Made by a program: the position numbers and the translations under genes. Shown piece by piece: positions 11,341 to 22,424 of a stretch of DNA of 64,000 nt (positions are counted from its first letter, which is position 1; the number at the start of each line of letters is the position of its first letter). The notes beneath the pieces were generated by a model. It saw nothing but the letters and a program-made list of their open reading frames with translations, ran no database searches and was not told the origin of the DNA. Source of the DNA: Punctularia strigosozonata HHB-11173 SS5 (lineage: Eukaryota; Basidiomycota; Agaricomycetes; Corticiales; Punctulariaceae); the NCBI RefSeq assembly GCF_000264995.1, contig NW_006767433.1:592986-656985 (forward strand). The letters run 5' to 3'.

Positions 11341-14300
11341 GGCGGGATCCGCGGCTAGAGCGACGGCAGGCTCAGAAAAAGGGCGTAGGACAACAGCCGG
11401 TATATGGACAAAAGAGAGTGGAGGTCAACGATGTTGAACGAGCGGACACAGCATGGGACTGCTGAGAGAGACAGAGAAAAACAGACGCGGGGCGGGGGCG
11501 AATCCCAAAAGACAGGTGTCTTTTTAGAGAAAAAATCCGGGGCCGGGTGAGCGCGTGCGGTTTGAGCGCGGTGCGAGAAGCGGCAGGTGACCGATGTCCG
11601 ACGTGGAGAGATCGTCGGCCGCGATCAATAAATCTCGAGATGCGCCTCAAACGTGACGAAGGCGTGTTTTCTGGGCAGGCGGGCTGCCCGATGCGGAAAT
11701 TGGCGACGTGATTCGCAAGCGCCAACCGCCGGGACTCCGGGGGCATGCTTCCCCCGGGATGTTGAAGAAGACTACTGGAGTCGATGTGCAGCTCCGCATC
11801 TACAAGCTTGGGTACGAAGATCCCTGGAGTTGCTCAGGCCAGTCCGCCGGGAGCCAGCGAAGATTTGAGCATGGCGTCATCACTTCCCAGCAAGCTTGAC
11901 GACGAAACAGCTGCAGGGAGTAACGGACACGGAAGACGTCCGGACGTACTTATGCCTCGAAGGTTTCTCGACGCTCGACGTCGACTAATCACGATTCGGA
12001 TAAGGTCGACACGACCGTGACGCGCGTCGCGCACGTTGCGTCACGAACAGAGCAACTTGCACGTGATCGTGACGCCAGAAAAAAGTTGAAGCGACGCCCC
12101 CTGCGACGGTGCGACCTAGCGAAGTCGTTTCGTCCCTGGAATCGAAAGCCAGATCTTTGTCAATGTTGTTAATCCTGCAGACGACTAGAGTTTACATGGG
12201 CATCCTCTTACGATAGAATTCGTGGCGCAGAACAATTGACCTCTACCGCTGGTGACGGCGCTGGGATATGATCATCGATGAGAAGTCCAGGTCCTGATAC
12301 AATTCCTGCAGAGGTGCGGCGCCTTGACGAGCTGCATTCCTCTCAGAAAATCATGCATTTGTCCAGCTTCGTGTTTATCCGGAGGGTTAGGGAAAGGGTC
12401 GCTTTATTATCGTCCGATCGCGAAATATCGCCATTGTGTTTGTCTGGCGCTTATATGCACCGCGACCACCAGTCACCTGGCGTGGTCGATCATACAGGGC
12501 GCGCCAGCGAAGAACGTGTCCGTATCACCGACACTTGGGGTTCACGCGAAAACATCGAGACAAGCCCAAGAATAATAGCGTCTGTGTGCTATATCACTAG
12601 GCAGTACACCTTGCTAGGTCATGCGTACTGCGGAGAAGCTGGTGTTTCGTTGGCTGACCTCGTTTTATGCGTACGATGATTTCATAGGATCCTACGATGC
12701 GTTCCCCCGAAAGCTCACCGGCCGTCCGGCCTACGATCGCTGTCAACCGTATCAGATGGTTAAAACAATCAGACAAAGAGAGCGCGCGCACGTCTTCTTT
12801 GTTCTCTGACACTAGCACTATCCGCGGGGCCGAAGTCACGACTCTTACTGATCGGTCGGCGGCGAGGGCGTGCATGACCGACGAATTGCGACGGCGCCTG
12901 CCTTGAGCGTCGATGGATCACAGCAAGGGGGCACATCAAGATTTCCCCCTAGCCCTTGGCAGACCCTATCGCGGCCATATCATCCCCAGTTCACGCTGTC
13001 ATCTCTGCATATATTCATCATCTCTCTCCGCACTAGCTCCAGATGGAAATCAAAATAGGTCGCGCCTCCTTTACCGGGCTATTCCCCGGTTCGGTCATAT
13101 CCTTGCAGCGCCTCCTGCCAATCCACTTATCCGTGCCCAGACCATCATCTCAGTTTGATCTCCTCATCCGGGTCGCGGTAACCCACGCGCCTGCCGGCCA
13201 CCTGGACGGCCATTTCTTTGCCGACGGGGCGACATAGGCAATAATCAGTATCCAGCAGGCTATCGTATGTCTATATCCTCACTGCCCCACCACACACAAG
13301 GTTCGGGTGCCTTCGTCGAGCACCAGAAAGAATACCACATGCTAAGTTGCGTCCAGAATCGATGGGTTTTACCGCTTCAGGAAGCGTAGAATCCCCACCT
13401 ACGTTAATCTTTCCTTTTTCGAGCGTCGGGTGACCCACTGGAACCACTTTGCACCTCGGGAGCTCAGGGCACTCCTGTCTGCACTCTCTTGTGTCGGCTC
13501 CGCGCGCTTCAGGGCCTCTCGTTTCAATAGGGGTTATTACGGAGAGCATGTGGGTCCAGTCCACGCTTTGAGCCTTAGCCTGCGTTGTACGGCCCCTGAC
13601 TACGAGCTTTTTGTAGCACTTTTAAGTCTTTAACGACGCCACAAGCCGCCGATGGCTAAGGGCTGTGCCGCCGGTGACTACGGAACTGATCTAGATCGTG
13701 AACGCCCGATAGCCCAGGATATCACATGCAGTTTCGCTCGTCTTTCTCGACGGTGATAGTCCATGGTCCGGTCACCTATCAGAATCCTTGGAAAGATCAG
13801 AGATCGGCACTACCGATGTATGTCGCGAAGACACCAGTCCGCCAACCCTCTCGTCCCGCGGCTCTTGCGCCCAGCGGCTGACTCAGAACGAAACGCAAAG
13901 CGCCTGTTGCGGTTTACGTGTTCAGGAGACGCCCCCCACAATGGCCCACAATGTGTGCTTTAACTTCACCGCGAGTGTGGCCTCAGCGACCAGGACCGAT
14001 TCGGCGCAGTTCCATATGCGTCCCATCAGCAGGTTCCTGCGACCTTCCCTCGATCGTCTTTCGCGGCTACCCAACCATCCCCGCGGAGATGGCTATTTCT
14101 CCGAGGGTGCTCATTACCAGCGTACCTCGCGTCCGCAAGGCGTCGTACTATTGTCGGAGTTGCCTCTTGCGGACATGTCCACGCTTAATCTTAATGGATC
14201 GCGTGCCTTGCACCTGTTCTGGTGTGGCGCGAAGAATACCCCCTGACATTTCTCCGAACGCTCGGCCAACAGTTTCCCTGTTCGGAGCGCATGGGCCGCA

Positions 14301-14922
14301 TCACCGTTCTGCTGGTCTTCTCCTCCTATTCACAGTATCAGCGCTCTTGGAGCGCGAAGCACGCCACACGAAGTGGCCCTTCGGGAAGCGCGATAATCAT
14401 GTCATGCACCAAGGATGCGAGCGTACGTCCATGCAACTATCCGTGGCCGCAGGCTTATCGGCTACGGGTACAGTTGCATCGCCGATCACCGACTGTATAC
14501 AATTGGCTCGCGAACGGGAACGAGGCTACCGACCTCCTGTCGGCACTCGGCAGATCGCAAAGAAAAAAAAAGACGGGCTCGACTCTCATCAAAAGGACGA
14601 ATATCCCGACCCCTATTCCAGGATGTTTCACGCAATAAGGTTTCCAGGCCACTGGCTGGGGCGCTGACATGTGCGGCCCGATAATGGGGCATGAGGCGAT
14701 CGTGGCCGTTGTTTGTCTTCCCCCCCCCCCTCTCCTTTGCTGCGTCCTGATTGACCGGCCGGACCGACCGTTCGACTTGAAAAGCCGGGTTGGTAGCCGA
14801 GACACAGCACCTCTTCCCTCCCCGGCCCACTCGCCCCCACAACTCCCCTCCCCCTTCCGCGCCAAAGCGGTGCCAGTGAAATTCGCCTTCTATAGTCACC
14901 GGCCTGCCCTGCCACCGCCGCC
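11341..14922. other. Long intergenic region, no supported gene
   Basis: This 3.6 kb separates two divergently transcribed genes. Open frames up to 249 codons occur (for example 13918-14667 plus), but they overlap other frames, have ordinary GC-rich composition and resemble no family I know. A C-homopolymer sits at about 14720-14731, shortly upstream of the Medusa-like gene. Long regulatory flanks are common for developmental regulators, so regulatory content is plausible but unproven. Confidence 0.5.
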
Positions 14923-16612
14923 ATGATCGTCAAATCATCGACTCATTCTCCTCATCTCGAGCTCCTCAACTACACTGGCTCCGTGCCTCGCCCTGGCGCG
15001 ACCATCGCCGCCACCGTCCGCGTTCATAGCAAAATCCCCGACAATATCTACTTCGGCCTGTCGGTTGACGACCAGGATCTGGGGACGAATGTCCAACAGG
15101 GCCAGAGGGACGGCGAGTTCACCCTGTTCGCCTTCGCACCGAGGTGCGACGCCCTCCGCGGTCGCTTGGCCGTTCAATTCAAGCAAGGATGTTTCGCCAA
15201 GACGATCCTTTGCGGGACCATAACGTATGGAAGCTCTGGTACGTTCGTCACAGGCGTCACCACAAGGATCATTCGATTAAAACTATCCTGTAGATGCGTC
15301 GTTGCCCCCGCCCGCCGTCTTCGCCGTCTCCGTGACTGGCAAGAAGAAGTCGTTGACCAGGCACCGACGGATCAATTCTCGTCGCCCTACGCCTGCTTCG
15401 TCAAGACGACAGCCCTCGTCTATGCCTCGTCACAATACCCGACCACTCCCCTCTCAGTCAGCCAACATCTTCGAGGACGTCTCGCTCGCCGTCATGCGCA
15501 TCAGCACCGCCGAGAAAGACCCCCAGCTCGTTCATCTCGGCGAACCGCACCTTGAGATCATTACGCCCACGTATAGCATGACAGTCAACTGGACTCGCGA
15601 GGAATTTGAGGCGAAGCGACGTCTTGTCCGCTTCGTCCGCACCGTGCAGGGGAGCAAGATCCAACTTCACTGCGAGGCGATTACTCAGGAGCGGTATGAC
15701 GAGCAAAAGGGCCTCGATCAATGGCTCGACAACGAGATCACCATCTCCTGTATTTGGCGCGAGGATACGAGATCATACTGCTTCACGTCTGTCAACGTGA
15801 TCGACCTCCTCGAGATGCTTCTCACCAGGGATGCCCGAGAAGAGTTTCCGGCATCTGAAAAGGGTAGCATCAGACGGTATGTTCGCATTCGCCTCTGGCC
15901 CGCCCCGTGCACTAACTTGAATATTCTCTAGGAACCTTGATAACTTGGGGCCGACCACCGTATCGAAGGATCGCCATGGACTCGAGCGGGTGTTCAAGAC
16001 AATCATGATGTTCCCAGAGCCGAAGCCGTTCACCATCGAAAAGACAGTCAAGGTATTCGATTGGATGGTCCTCGAGAAGGCGCTGAAGCGTGCGGTAGCT
16101 AAATACGTATGTTTCTGGACTTGTCCGCGCCCTGAACCGTCGACTCATGTAGTACCTTGCAGGGCGTCTTCTCCACCACCGGTGACGGGACTGTACTTGC
16201 TGAAAGCCCCGTACCGACAGAAATGCCAAGCCTCGACTTCGGTGAATCTCCCTACTTTGCGTCGTCGCCTTCAACTGTCGGCAGCGATGATTCGCCTTCC
16301 CCCTCGCCGTCCTTGGAAACCCCCGTGATTATCAGCACGTTCGCCCCACCCTCGATGGCTGCCCCTCCCTCCGCTCCGCGCACCGACGTTTGGATGCCCG
16401 CTCAGTCTCCTATGGCCTCTAACGATTACGCTGGCTACAGCTCCAACGGGTTCTTCTTCGACTACGGCACCCAAAGCAGCGACAGCTGCTCTAGCAGCCA
16501 TCAAGCTGATATGCCGCCTGCTGAATGGCAACCGGAGTGCCCCTACGACGATCCCTACACGACGGCAGGAGACTTCAACGGCTGTGCCGCGCCTTCCTTC
16601 TACTCATTGTGA
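14923..16612 (+). CDS. Medusa (MedA)-like developmental transcription regulator, DUF7082 type
   Basis: The protein resembles fungal Medusa, a nuclear regulator of conidiation and adhesion in ascomycetes whose homologues occur in basidiomycetes. Exons read as 14923-15238, 15294-15876, 15932-16106 and 16163-16612, with consistent phases. The conserved domain starts near WTREEFEAKRRLVRFVR and continues through ITISCIWREDTRSYCFTSV and VNVIDLLEMLL. It ends with IRRNLDNLGPTTVSK, MMFPEPKPFTIEKTVKVFDW and LKRAVAKY, an order typical of the DUF7082 core. An N-terminal beta-rich domain (about residues 1-105) precedes a basic, Ser-rich linker. The tail is Ser/Pro-rich and ends SFYSL. The start is the first ATG after a pyrimidine-rich leader. 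Family assignment is confident; its role in this fungus is inferred. Confidence 0.85.
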
Positions 16613-16925
16613 TTGCACTGCGTTATTGACATGACGGCTGGTATACTCCTCCAGAGACTCTACGGTTGTACGGTTTACCTTACTCTGTTTCGTGTGTATA
16701 TTTATCATTATATGCTGCCGGTTCGTCGCTGTAAGCTTACTGTAGATTATGTTCGGTGGCCCCTCTGCGACCTAGTTTGTTGCTTATCTGCGTCTTGTAC
16801 ATCCCTTAGGCGAGCAATTTATAGCCGATTACCTCCCTTGTGAGATTTTGAGAATAAATCAAACTCAATTCATGGTCTGCCACTACGACTACTACCACGA
16901 CTTCGACGGGCAAGGGAGCGTACTG
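16613..16925. other. Tail-to-tail 3' flank
   Basis: This 313-base T-rich stretch lies between two convergent genes and should contain both 3' UTRs. AATAAAT at about 16852 on the plus strand may act as a polyadenylation signal for the Medusa-like gene. Nothing else is seen. Confidence 0.5.
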
Positions 16926-18676
16926 TCAGCGATAATGCGCGTGTCCACTACTCAGAGCCCTATGCACCGCATCATACATTTCGTCGCATTCCCTGCTTCT
17001 CGCGTCCACGCCGCCGATAGGCGCCTGATACGCTTCTCGGCACATATCTTGTCTTTCTGGCATGTAGTGAGGGGAAGCCTGCGAGGGTTGCGACGCATAG
17101 TGTCGATTGATCGAAGGCGTATAACGGGGGCGCAGAGGCGCAGGAGGGAGGGGCTTCGAGTAGCGGGCGCCACCCTCGTGGTGCATCAGAGGCTCTGAAG
17201 GCATTCTCGCCGGCGTCAAAACGCGTACTCGTTCCTGAGCCCCACCGAAAGGAACAGCGGAGTCCGTTGCACGGCGATCGATGTGTGGCGATGCCGGTCC
17301 CGCAGCACCGGCCTGGCGGAATGCTCTGACGGGAGCGGTCCCGAAGTTCCTCGACATGCGCATCGAGTCCGTCGACCGGTACTCGAAATCTTGGTTGAGG
17401 GCGGGCCAGCATGGTTCATGGGTTACAGGTCGTGGCTCAGCCCCCATAGACCCAGGAGCATAATCCCATCTAGAGCTCCTCCGAGGAATCGCGGTATATC
17501 GCTCATTGGGACCATAGGAAGGTTCAGAGTATAAGGTCGGGACGAACGCCTCCGAGCCACCCTTCTCGTTCTTTAGGCTCCTTGTCGTGCTGCCATAAGC
17601 GAGCGGATGGCTGAGGGTCGTTCGGAGACTGCTTTTCTCCATGTTGGCTAAGGACTCCAGTCGGTCTTGCCTGAGCTTCCTATGTTGCCTCCAAGCAAGG
17701 CATAGGGCTACCAGCAGAACGGCTCCAACCATCGAGAGTGGGACCGCGTATGCCGCAACTGGCGGCGGCCTGCGAGCTTTATCGAGCGCTGCTTGAGTAG
17801 TATCATTGTTACCGGTGGGCGATGCCGCTGCCGAAGTACCGGCAGTAGAGTTATCCGACGTTGCGCTGATAGCTAAGGGGACAGAGGTCAAAAGATGTCG
17901 CCTGAGCATTCGCATGATAGCTAACTCACAAGACAGCGAGAACGTAGGCGAAATGCTCTGCTGGCCTGAAGAATCCTCCATTTGCAAATAAAATGTCGCC
18001 TCGGCAGCGACATTCGGTGCAGCTCTGCGCAGAGCGTGATCAGTCAAGATGAAAACAACTCGAAACAACCGAGAACAACCCACAAGATGGCGACATACGT
18101 CCCATCGACGTCTTGGACCTCGGGAGTCAAGGGATCTCCGCACGAAGTATTCTCCTGCCCGGCAGTATCAACATCACCGGCGGCATCTGAATCAACGGCT
18201 TTGACTCCATCTGCTTGCTCCCCGTCGGAATCCTCCGGTGTTGCATCTTCATGAACCGCATCGTCCTCTGAATCGCCATCCGAACCGTTCGCCAACCCAT
18301 CCCCGTCTTCGTTGCCATCGTGCGAGTTACGCGTCAAGACTATGGATTGGCTACGTGAAGCGCGGTTTCGTAGCGCACGCCGACTTGATCTCGAATACCC
18401 ATGCGATGGGCGCAAGACCACATGAGAGGGCATGATTGAGCGGCGGCGTGCGGAGGAACCGTCGTCTGGCACGCATAAGCGGAAAGATGGCGTGTCGACC
18501 TCTTGCTTTGACGACCACTTGACGCTGAGGCTGCTCCCGGAGTCAAAAGCGCTGCCGCTGGTTGGGCTGATCCAGTTAACGTCGCTGAGATCCCGCCGAA
18601 CGGATGCTCCAACACCAGGGATAAGCAGTATAAAGGCAAGAAGGACAGACGCGCTGATTGATCGAGGATTATTCAT
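16926..18676 (-). CDS. Secreted-entry single-pass membrane protein of unknown function
   Basis: The start at 18676 gives a clear signal peptide (ISASVLLAFILLIPGVGA) followed by the ectodomain motif VNWISPTSGSAFDSGSSLSV. The first exon ends at about 18096; after an intron ending near 18030, an exon carries ATFYLQMEDSSGQQ and SPTFSLS. A second intron leads to a Ser/Thr/Asn-rich stalk, a transmembrane helix (VPLSMVGAVLLVALCLAW), a basic stop-transfer (RQHRKLR) and a cytoplasmic tail of about 280 residues rich in Ser, Pro and Arg. I have a memory of basidiomycete proteins with this ectodomain-TM-tail plan but know no function. A strongly acidic insert (Asp/Glu/Gly-rich, about residues 115-160) interrupts the ectodomain. 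A cell-surface sensor or wall-linked role is a guess. Confidence 0.75.
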
Positions 18677-19550
18677 GCTGAGCGAAGCTTGTTATATGCG
18701 CGAAGTAGCTTGTTGGAGAAGTCGGCGGAAGCGGAGAGCTTCGACAAAGGAGAGGTCCGGCCTCGGAAAACGAAAGGAATGGGTTTTATAGATTGTTCCC
18801 GACCAGGCGGAGTACAGACCAGCTGGAACGAAAGATGGTAAGAGGACACAGGCAAGAGGCAAAAGAGCAACGACCACGAACCTCGACTGCCTGTCAACAA
18901 ACTGACATTGCTGGCAGATATGACGGACCCTGACGTGTTCGTGATTCTTTGCCCTGAAGAATCTTCCAAATAGATCTGACGAAATTCCGCCTTCATATTC
19001 ATGATGAAGGTAAGCCAGAAAACCTACGGGTGGACAGAAAGGCCTTATTACGCACTGTGATACCCCAAACTCGACAACAACGACGCAGGTAGATGGCTGA
19101 TGACAGGCTAACCGGAGCATCTGGCGAGACCACATAGCCTTTCCACGAGCAACTGTAAAAGTGTACAGTTCATTACGATGCTGCGTTTACTAGATTATCG
19201 CCGACGGCGTAGCATGCATCTTGCTCGAGGAGAGCACCGCACAAAAATTGCATCGTTTTTGGAGATCGGAGTTGATGATCTTTTGCCTGGCATGTATTCG
19301 CAGAGATCTAATATAATTTGCCGTCCCTTCACTACGTGTGAGGTTTTCGTTGGAAGGAAACACGATGTGGCAGACGTTGCAGGGACGTTGGCAAGCATCC
19401 AGCAAAGCGATCCGGTGGCGTGAGAAATCGTCCACGCGCGCAGAGACAGTGCGCTTGCCGAGTGGCACGTCGTTAACCTGGACCACATCCCGATTCCAAG
19501 GGCGACTCCGTGGCACATAGCGGATTCATGAGCAACTCTGAAACAATCTC
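18677..19550. other. Intergenic, upstream of the membrane protein
   Basis: I see no supported gene. On the minus strand near 18960-18990 the words IYLEDSSGQ echo the FYLQMEDSSGQ of the neighbouring membrane protein, and the underlying bases share an 11-base match (GATTCTTCAGG). This may be a small local duplication or chance. Confidence 0.4.
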
Positions 19551-19552
19551 CA

Positions 19553-19562
19553 GGTATATAAG
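19553..19562 (+). promoter_or_regulatory. TATA-box-like element
   Basis: The sequence GTATATAAGG fits a strong TATA box. It lies about 75 bases upstream of an ATG at about 19638 that begins a possible small secreted-protein gene. No promoter activity can be shown from sequence alone. Confidence 0.4.
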
Positions 19563-19637
19563 GCCAATTCCTGCATCAAGGGTGGACTCATCGGGGTGAT
19601 CCACTGCTTTGATACGCCTGCACGAACCTAAACACTA

Positions 19638-19940
19638 TATGTTCAACAAATCATTGGCTTTCGCCTCTCGGCCGCGTCCTTCGTCGCGGCCGTTACGACA
19701 GGAAACGTAGTTGCTAACGTCAGCGTACACCTAATGCTGCTGAATGGCTATCCAACCGGCCAAAGCGACTACTATTGCGTCACGGTTTTAGCAGAATGCA
19801 ACCACAAGCCGTTACGCGATGGATTCAATCCAATCTGTATTAACCACTCTCCCTGGGTAACACAGATAATTGCCCCTCGACGACGCCGTTATTTTCCGTT
19901 GACAGGATTACTTGTAGTGCAACCTCATCAACAGCTATAG
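19638..19940 (+). pseudogene. Possible eroded small secreted-protein gene
   Basis: Downstream of a TATA-like box, an ATG opens MFNKSLAFASR in one frame. In another frame, the same stretch continues as LSAASFVAAVTTGNVVANV, a typical end of a signal peptide. That second frame stays open to 19940 and contains three Cys residues (YYCVTVLAECN and NPICIN). Together the two frames look like a short secreted protein broken by a frame change within the first 40 bases. I recognise no family, and the evidence is thin; it could also be a chance open frame. Confidence 0.25.
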
Positions 19941-20652
19941 GGCTCTCAACTAGCAAGCGGAGAGCCTCAGACTGATTCTCAAGCATGCATCATTACGCCG
20001 GACTTTTGCCTGCCGCACTATTCTTGACGTCGGGTTGGCATTCATATAATACAAGTCATGAAGTACTCACGTATTATGTGATGTCCACTCTTGTCGTCAT
20101 CTCTGGTTGTATGTGGATTGGGGTGATGCCGGCGCAGAGCATTTACCCTTCTTGCACCGGCAGCAAGTGCCTCTATTGATCGTAGGGTGTACCAGTGATA
20201 TGTCCTCGCATCGATGTTTGAGTTTCTGTATTTGGCTACGCTACAGTTCCGCGTGTGATCCTTATAAAGGTAGAAACCGGATGGGCAGATGCAAAGAGAG
20301 AGACAAAGCGGAGATGTTACAGGGTCGGAGGAGTACCAATTGTACAATATCCACGGCGAGATCAAGTCCACACAGTCGAGTTCCAATATCCGTATTCATA
20401 TCCGAGTCTCGATTCATCGGGAGCTTTGAAGCCCTGAACTGTTGTATTCGTGTGCGCGTAGGACAGCACCCAGTTACAAGGTGACTTGTGCCGAATCAAG
20501 TTGCCGGGCGAGGAAGTTGCTCATAGTCAGAGGGTAAGAGCGAAACTCGTCCTCATGAGGGACGACGTTAGCAAGGCAGGGGCAGGGTGTGTATTTGCTG
20601 GGTTGTCACGTGGCGATATGTGCCGCGTTTCTTGCCCAGACCAGAGCGCGTG
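19941..20652. other. Intergenic, nothing supported
   Basis: Only short open frames occur in this 0.7 kb, without family resemblance, splice continuity or repeats. Confidence 0.45.
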
Positions 20653-21444
20653 CTATAACGGCTCATCAAGGAGGAACGTCCTGTGGGCGCGGATGCGCGG
20701 AACGCGCGCGATTACGTCGGCGGCGGTGGAGGTGGAGGTGACCACGGTGGTTACCTCGGGCTTTTCAAGAGAAGCGGACGTCATGGGGAGGGGAGCCGCG
20801 GGTGCTGCATCAGTGGAGAGGCGAGCAGGGGCGGAATTAGATCGCTGTCTGGGGCAAGAACGCGGGGCGGGGTCGTAGATGTCCTCAAAGTTGAGCTTGA
20901 ACTCGGTCGTAGAAGGGCGGGCATAGATGTCCTCGAAGTTGAACTTGAGCAGTGCCATGGAGGGACGAGCGTAAACGTCCTCGAAGTTGAATCTGAGCTC
21001 CACCATGGAGGGACACTCGAAGGCATCCACGAAGTTCAGCGTGAGCTGGGCCTGTCGTTATCGTAATATCCGAGATGAGTATACGATGTTAGAGAGAGGG
21101 TGACCTATTCTCACCATTGTAGGGTAATCCATGATCGTTTCACCAGCACGGTCAGTGCATTTTGCGGTGGAGGCATTGTTACATTTGGTGCCGCCAGTGC
21201 TGAGGACCCGAAAGTATGCGGGGAAATTGATGGCGACGAAAGCGCTGGTCAGAGCTTCTTCGTCCACCTCCGTGCAGGTCAGGAGGTAAAACAATGGTTT
21301 GAAGAAGATGACAATAAAGGTCAGGATGATATCGATGAACCCGAACATCACGATGTGATGTCTGAATGACAGGGTAGGTTGCAGCGAGTGTAAGTCCAGG
21401 AGGAAGGCGTCGAGAGAGTAGAGGTCGCGGTAGCTAGAAGGCAA
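20653..21444 (-). CDS. Small membrane protein with tandem FNFEDIYARPS-like repeats; 5' end unresolved
   Basis: Two exons join in phase: 21444-21115 and 21051-20653, with a canonical GT-AG intron of 63 bases. Exon 1 encodes a hydrophobic span (FGFIDIILTFIVIFF) followed by a short Cys-containing loop. Exon 2 opens with four tandem units of 14-17 residues (LTLNFVDAFECPSM, LRFNFEDVYARPSM, LKFNFEDIYARPST, FKLNFEDIYDPAP). A Ser/Thr/Ala/Pro-rich tail ending FLLDEPL follows. The repeats are visible in the DNA as near-copies at about 50-base spacing between 20885 and 21045. No ATG opens the frame at 21444, so either translation starts at the internal Met before GFIDII (about 21348) or an upstream exon exists; a CTTTCAG acceptor near 21510 would keep the frame. 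I do not recognise the family. Confidence 0.55.
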
Positions 21445-22424
21445 CTTCTGGAAAGGTTTGGGCGCATCTGAGCCCGGTTTATGACCCTCGGATCGCGGAT
21501 GGTCCTCTGAAAGTTAATCCGCATAGAAGGTGGAAGGAGGCACGGAACGGTGCGATCGAGACCGCCTGTGCTCCGGTCAAATGCCGAGTTAGTCCGCGTT
21601 CCGCAAACAGAAACGGTGGCTTATTCTGTTGCATTTCCTGTACCATCTGGTGCGGGACGAAACGAGAAGGAAGTGAGTCCACGTAGCAGATGGAAAGGGG
21701 GGGCCGGAAAGCACGATGGACTCGTCCGGCGCTCGGATTGACCACAAAGCTGGTTGCCGAGACATTCGCGCTCCCGCAAAGGCAAACCGTAAGCGGCTTA
21801 ATTCGATGTTGTATGCTTTCAGCGTACGGGAGTCTTGGAGAAAGGGGGTTCGAATGTCTCTTCGCGAACACAGTTAACGTGTCGTCTCAATGTAGCTACA
21901 GCACCGCACGCAGAGTGAGTTCAGAGGTGTCGTATGCATTGAGAGGGTATGATTACGAGTGCGCGCAGGTACGCACTCAGTGAGCATACACAATATACTG
22001 GACGGTTTCAATCGTGGCCTGGTGTCTCTTGGTGTAATTCGTCCGTCGCAGTCGAACCGGTCATGAAGCCCATGGTCAGACAAGCCAGTACTAGCCCGTG
22101 GGGCAGAGCTGAGCTCCAGCCGTCAATGGCTTTGACATCGTTGTAAACATCAAATTTTGAGGTCGACGTCGTAGTTTCCAGCCTCGTCGCACATGTGACT
22201 GTGACTCCATGTGACACGACCTACTCTGCGTCCGCTTTCACGCGTTCGTCCAAGCGTGACCACATCTGCTTTTTATTACCCGGGAGGGCGGGGACGCGCT
22301 ATTTTCCTGTCTGAAGAGCTTACACGTTGCGCTACGGACCAGAACGATTCCTCAGCATTGTCAAGTCAGCATTCAATCAGATCATTGGCGTGTTTGACGA
22401 CCGACAAAGGTGAAGCCCCCGTAT
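21445..22424. other. Flank with possible upstream exons
   Basis: The minus strand carries a 130-codon open frame (21871-21479) and a shorter one (22217-22008) with a hydrophobic segment (LVLACLTMGFMTGS). They could be upstream exons of the repeat-containing membrane protein, but splice phases could not be fixed. The plus strand should hold the F-box gene promoter. Confidence 0.3.

Noticed and set aside
13918-14667. 249-codon open frame on the plus strand
   Set aside because: It overlaps other long frames, has no recognisable domain, and such frames arise by chance in GC-rich DNA.
21835-21860. GGTTCGAAT word suggestive of a tRNA T-arm
   Set aside because: No cloverleaf can be built around it.
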